Of a stretch of 64,000 nt of DNA, positions 63,836-64,000 are shown piece by piece. Below the pieces are notes generated by a model that was not told the origin of the DNA, searched no databases, and was given only the letters and a program-made list of their open reading frames with translations. The DNA is taken from the NCBI GenBank assembly GCA_003868215.1, contig QWDQ01000002.1, forward strand, positions 930,001 to 994,000, written 5' to 3'. Both the position numbers and the translations under genes were made by a program. The stretch's first letter is position 1. Every line of letters starts with the position of its first letter. This stretch comes from Pseudophaeomoniella oleicola (Eukaryota; Ascomycota; Eurotiomycetes; Phaeomoniellales; Phaeomoniellaceae).

Positions 63836-64000
63836 TCACCAACTATCGAAATTCCCGAATCCTCCACCACCACCACCACCACCCATCGATGCAGAACTTT
63901 TATTCTTTTTCCTCGCCGGCTCTAACGGCTCGTCCAGATATTCTACTATTTCGTCTTCTTCGTAATTGCCAGCTGCTCCTCCGCTGTTTTGATGCTGCTG
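63836..64000 (-). CDS. Partial gene, C-terminus of an unrecognised protein
   Basis: The minus-strand frame enters from the right edge and ends at a stop (63836-63838). The visible 54 residues include NYEEDEIVEYLDEPLEP, a basic ARKKNKSS segment that could be a nuclear signal, a run of about eight Gly and the terminal GFGNFDSW. No family was recognised. The gene converges on EDC3 with about 300 bp between stops. Because the rest lies outside the window, an intron or a different frame further right cannot be tested. Confidence 0.6.
   Translation of the reverse strand, partial: QQHQNSGGAAGNYEEDEIVEYLDEPLEPARKKNKSSASMGGGGGGGGFGNFDSW
63866..63885. repeat. (CCA)n repeat encoding poly-Gly
   Basis: About six CCA/CAC triplets on the plus strand give the poly-Gly run in the C-terminus of the partial minus-strand gene. 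Confidence 0.8.

Noticed and set aside
1-64000. tRNA genes, CRISPR arrays, LTR or DNA transposons, secondary-metabolite cluster
   Set aside because: Intergenic regions were read by eye for A/B-box pairs, spaced direct repeats, terminal repeats and transposase, integrase or synthase motifs. None was convincing; a tRNAscan or RepeatMasker run would be decisive.

Overview
The window is nuclear DNA from a filamentous ascomycete fungus (Pezizomycotina). Genes are dense and mostly about 0.7-3 kb. Introns are short (about 45-90 nt, many at 48-50 nt) with GT..AG ends and CTRAY-like branch sites. Several gene families are typical of Pezizomycotina: a HET-domain protein, a DUF7025-type AAA ATPase, a DUF2421 membrane protein and a Bud14/Tea4 SH3 protein. 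The class could not be settled from sequence alone. I found 23 complete protein-coding genes and two partial ones at the edges. No rRNA, tRNA, CRISPR array or intact transposon was recognised.

Layout. Positions 1-9.7 kb form a minus-strand block: a partial gene, an MFAP1-like splicing factor, a weakly RhoGAP-like protein, the AMPK gamma subunit Snf4 (six exons) and an MFS transporter (four exons). A 1.4 kb divergent intergenic region with a hairpin-forming inverted repeat leads to plus-strand BUD14/TEA4, a Q/Y/G-rich glycine-zipper protein and a HET-domain gene. The HET gene converges on an AAA ATPase (19.4-21.9 kb, minus). After a 2 kb gap come a GPI-anchored Ser/Thr-rich wall protein and an F-box/RCC1 protein (Saf1-like). 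The latter converges on mitochondrial ribosomal protein uL15m. From 30 to 52.5 kb all genes are on the plus strand: aldo-keto reductase, GT90 glycosyltransferase, PP2C phosphatase, alternative NADH dehydrogenase, Ser/Thr kinase, small membrane protein, PQ-loop transporter and DUF2421 protein. At 53-54 kb lies a minus-strand gene that may be a Mediator Med2-like subunit. The right end carries three RNA/DNA housekeeping genes on plus, PUB1/TIA1-like, PIF1 helicase and EDC3, then the 3' end of a minus-strand gene.

The genes do not form one pathway; this looks like ordinary core chromosome. Loose functional links are mRNA metabolism (MFAP1, Pub1, Edc3), nutrient and energy control (Snf4, alternative NADH dehydrogenase, transporters) and polarity/signalling (Bud14, PP2C, kinase). 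The best leads are: a PP2C gene whose reading frame extends far upstream without any ATG and has a well-placed CTG; a PIF1 gene with two in-frame start codons arranged as expected for mitochondrial and nuclear isoforms; a long ATG-free leader on PUB1; a recurrent intergenic palindrome TACTACGTAGTA; and a prion-like glycine-zipper gene directly beside a HET gene.

Intron positions were placed by hand from frame continuity and splice consensus. For every complete spliced gene the exon lengths sum to a multiple of three.
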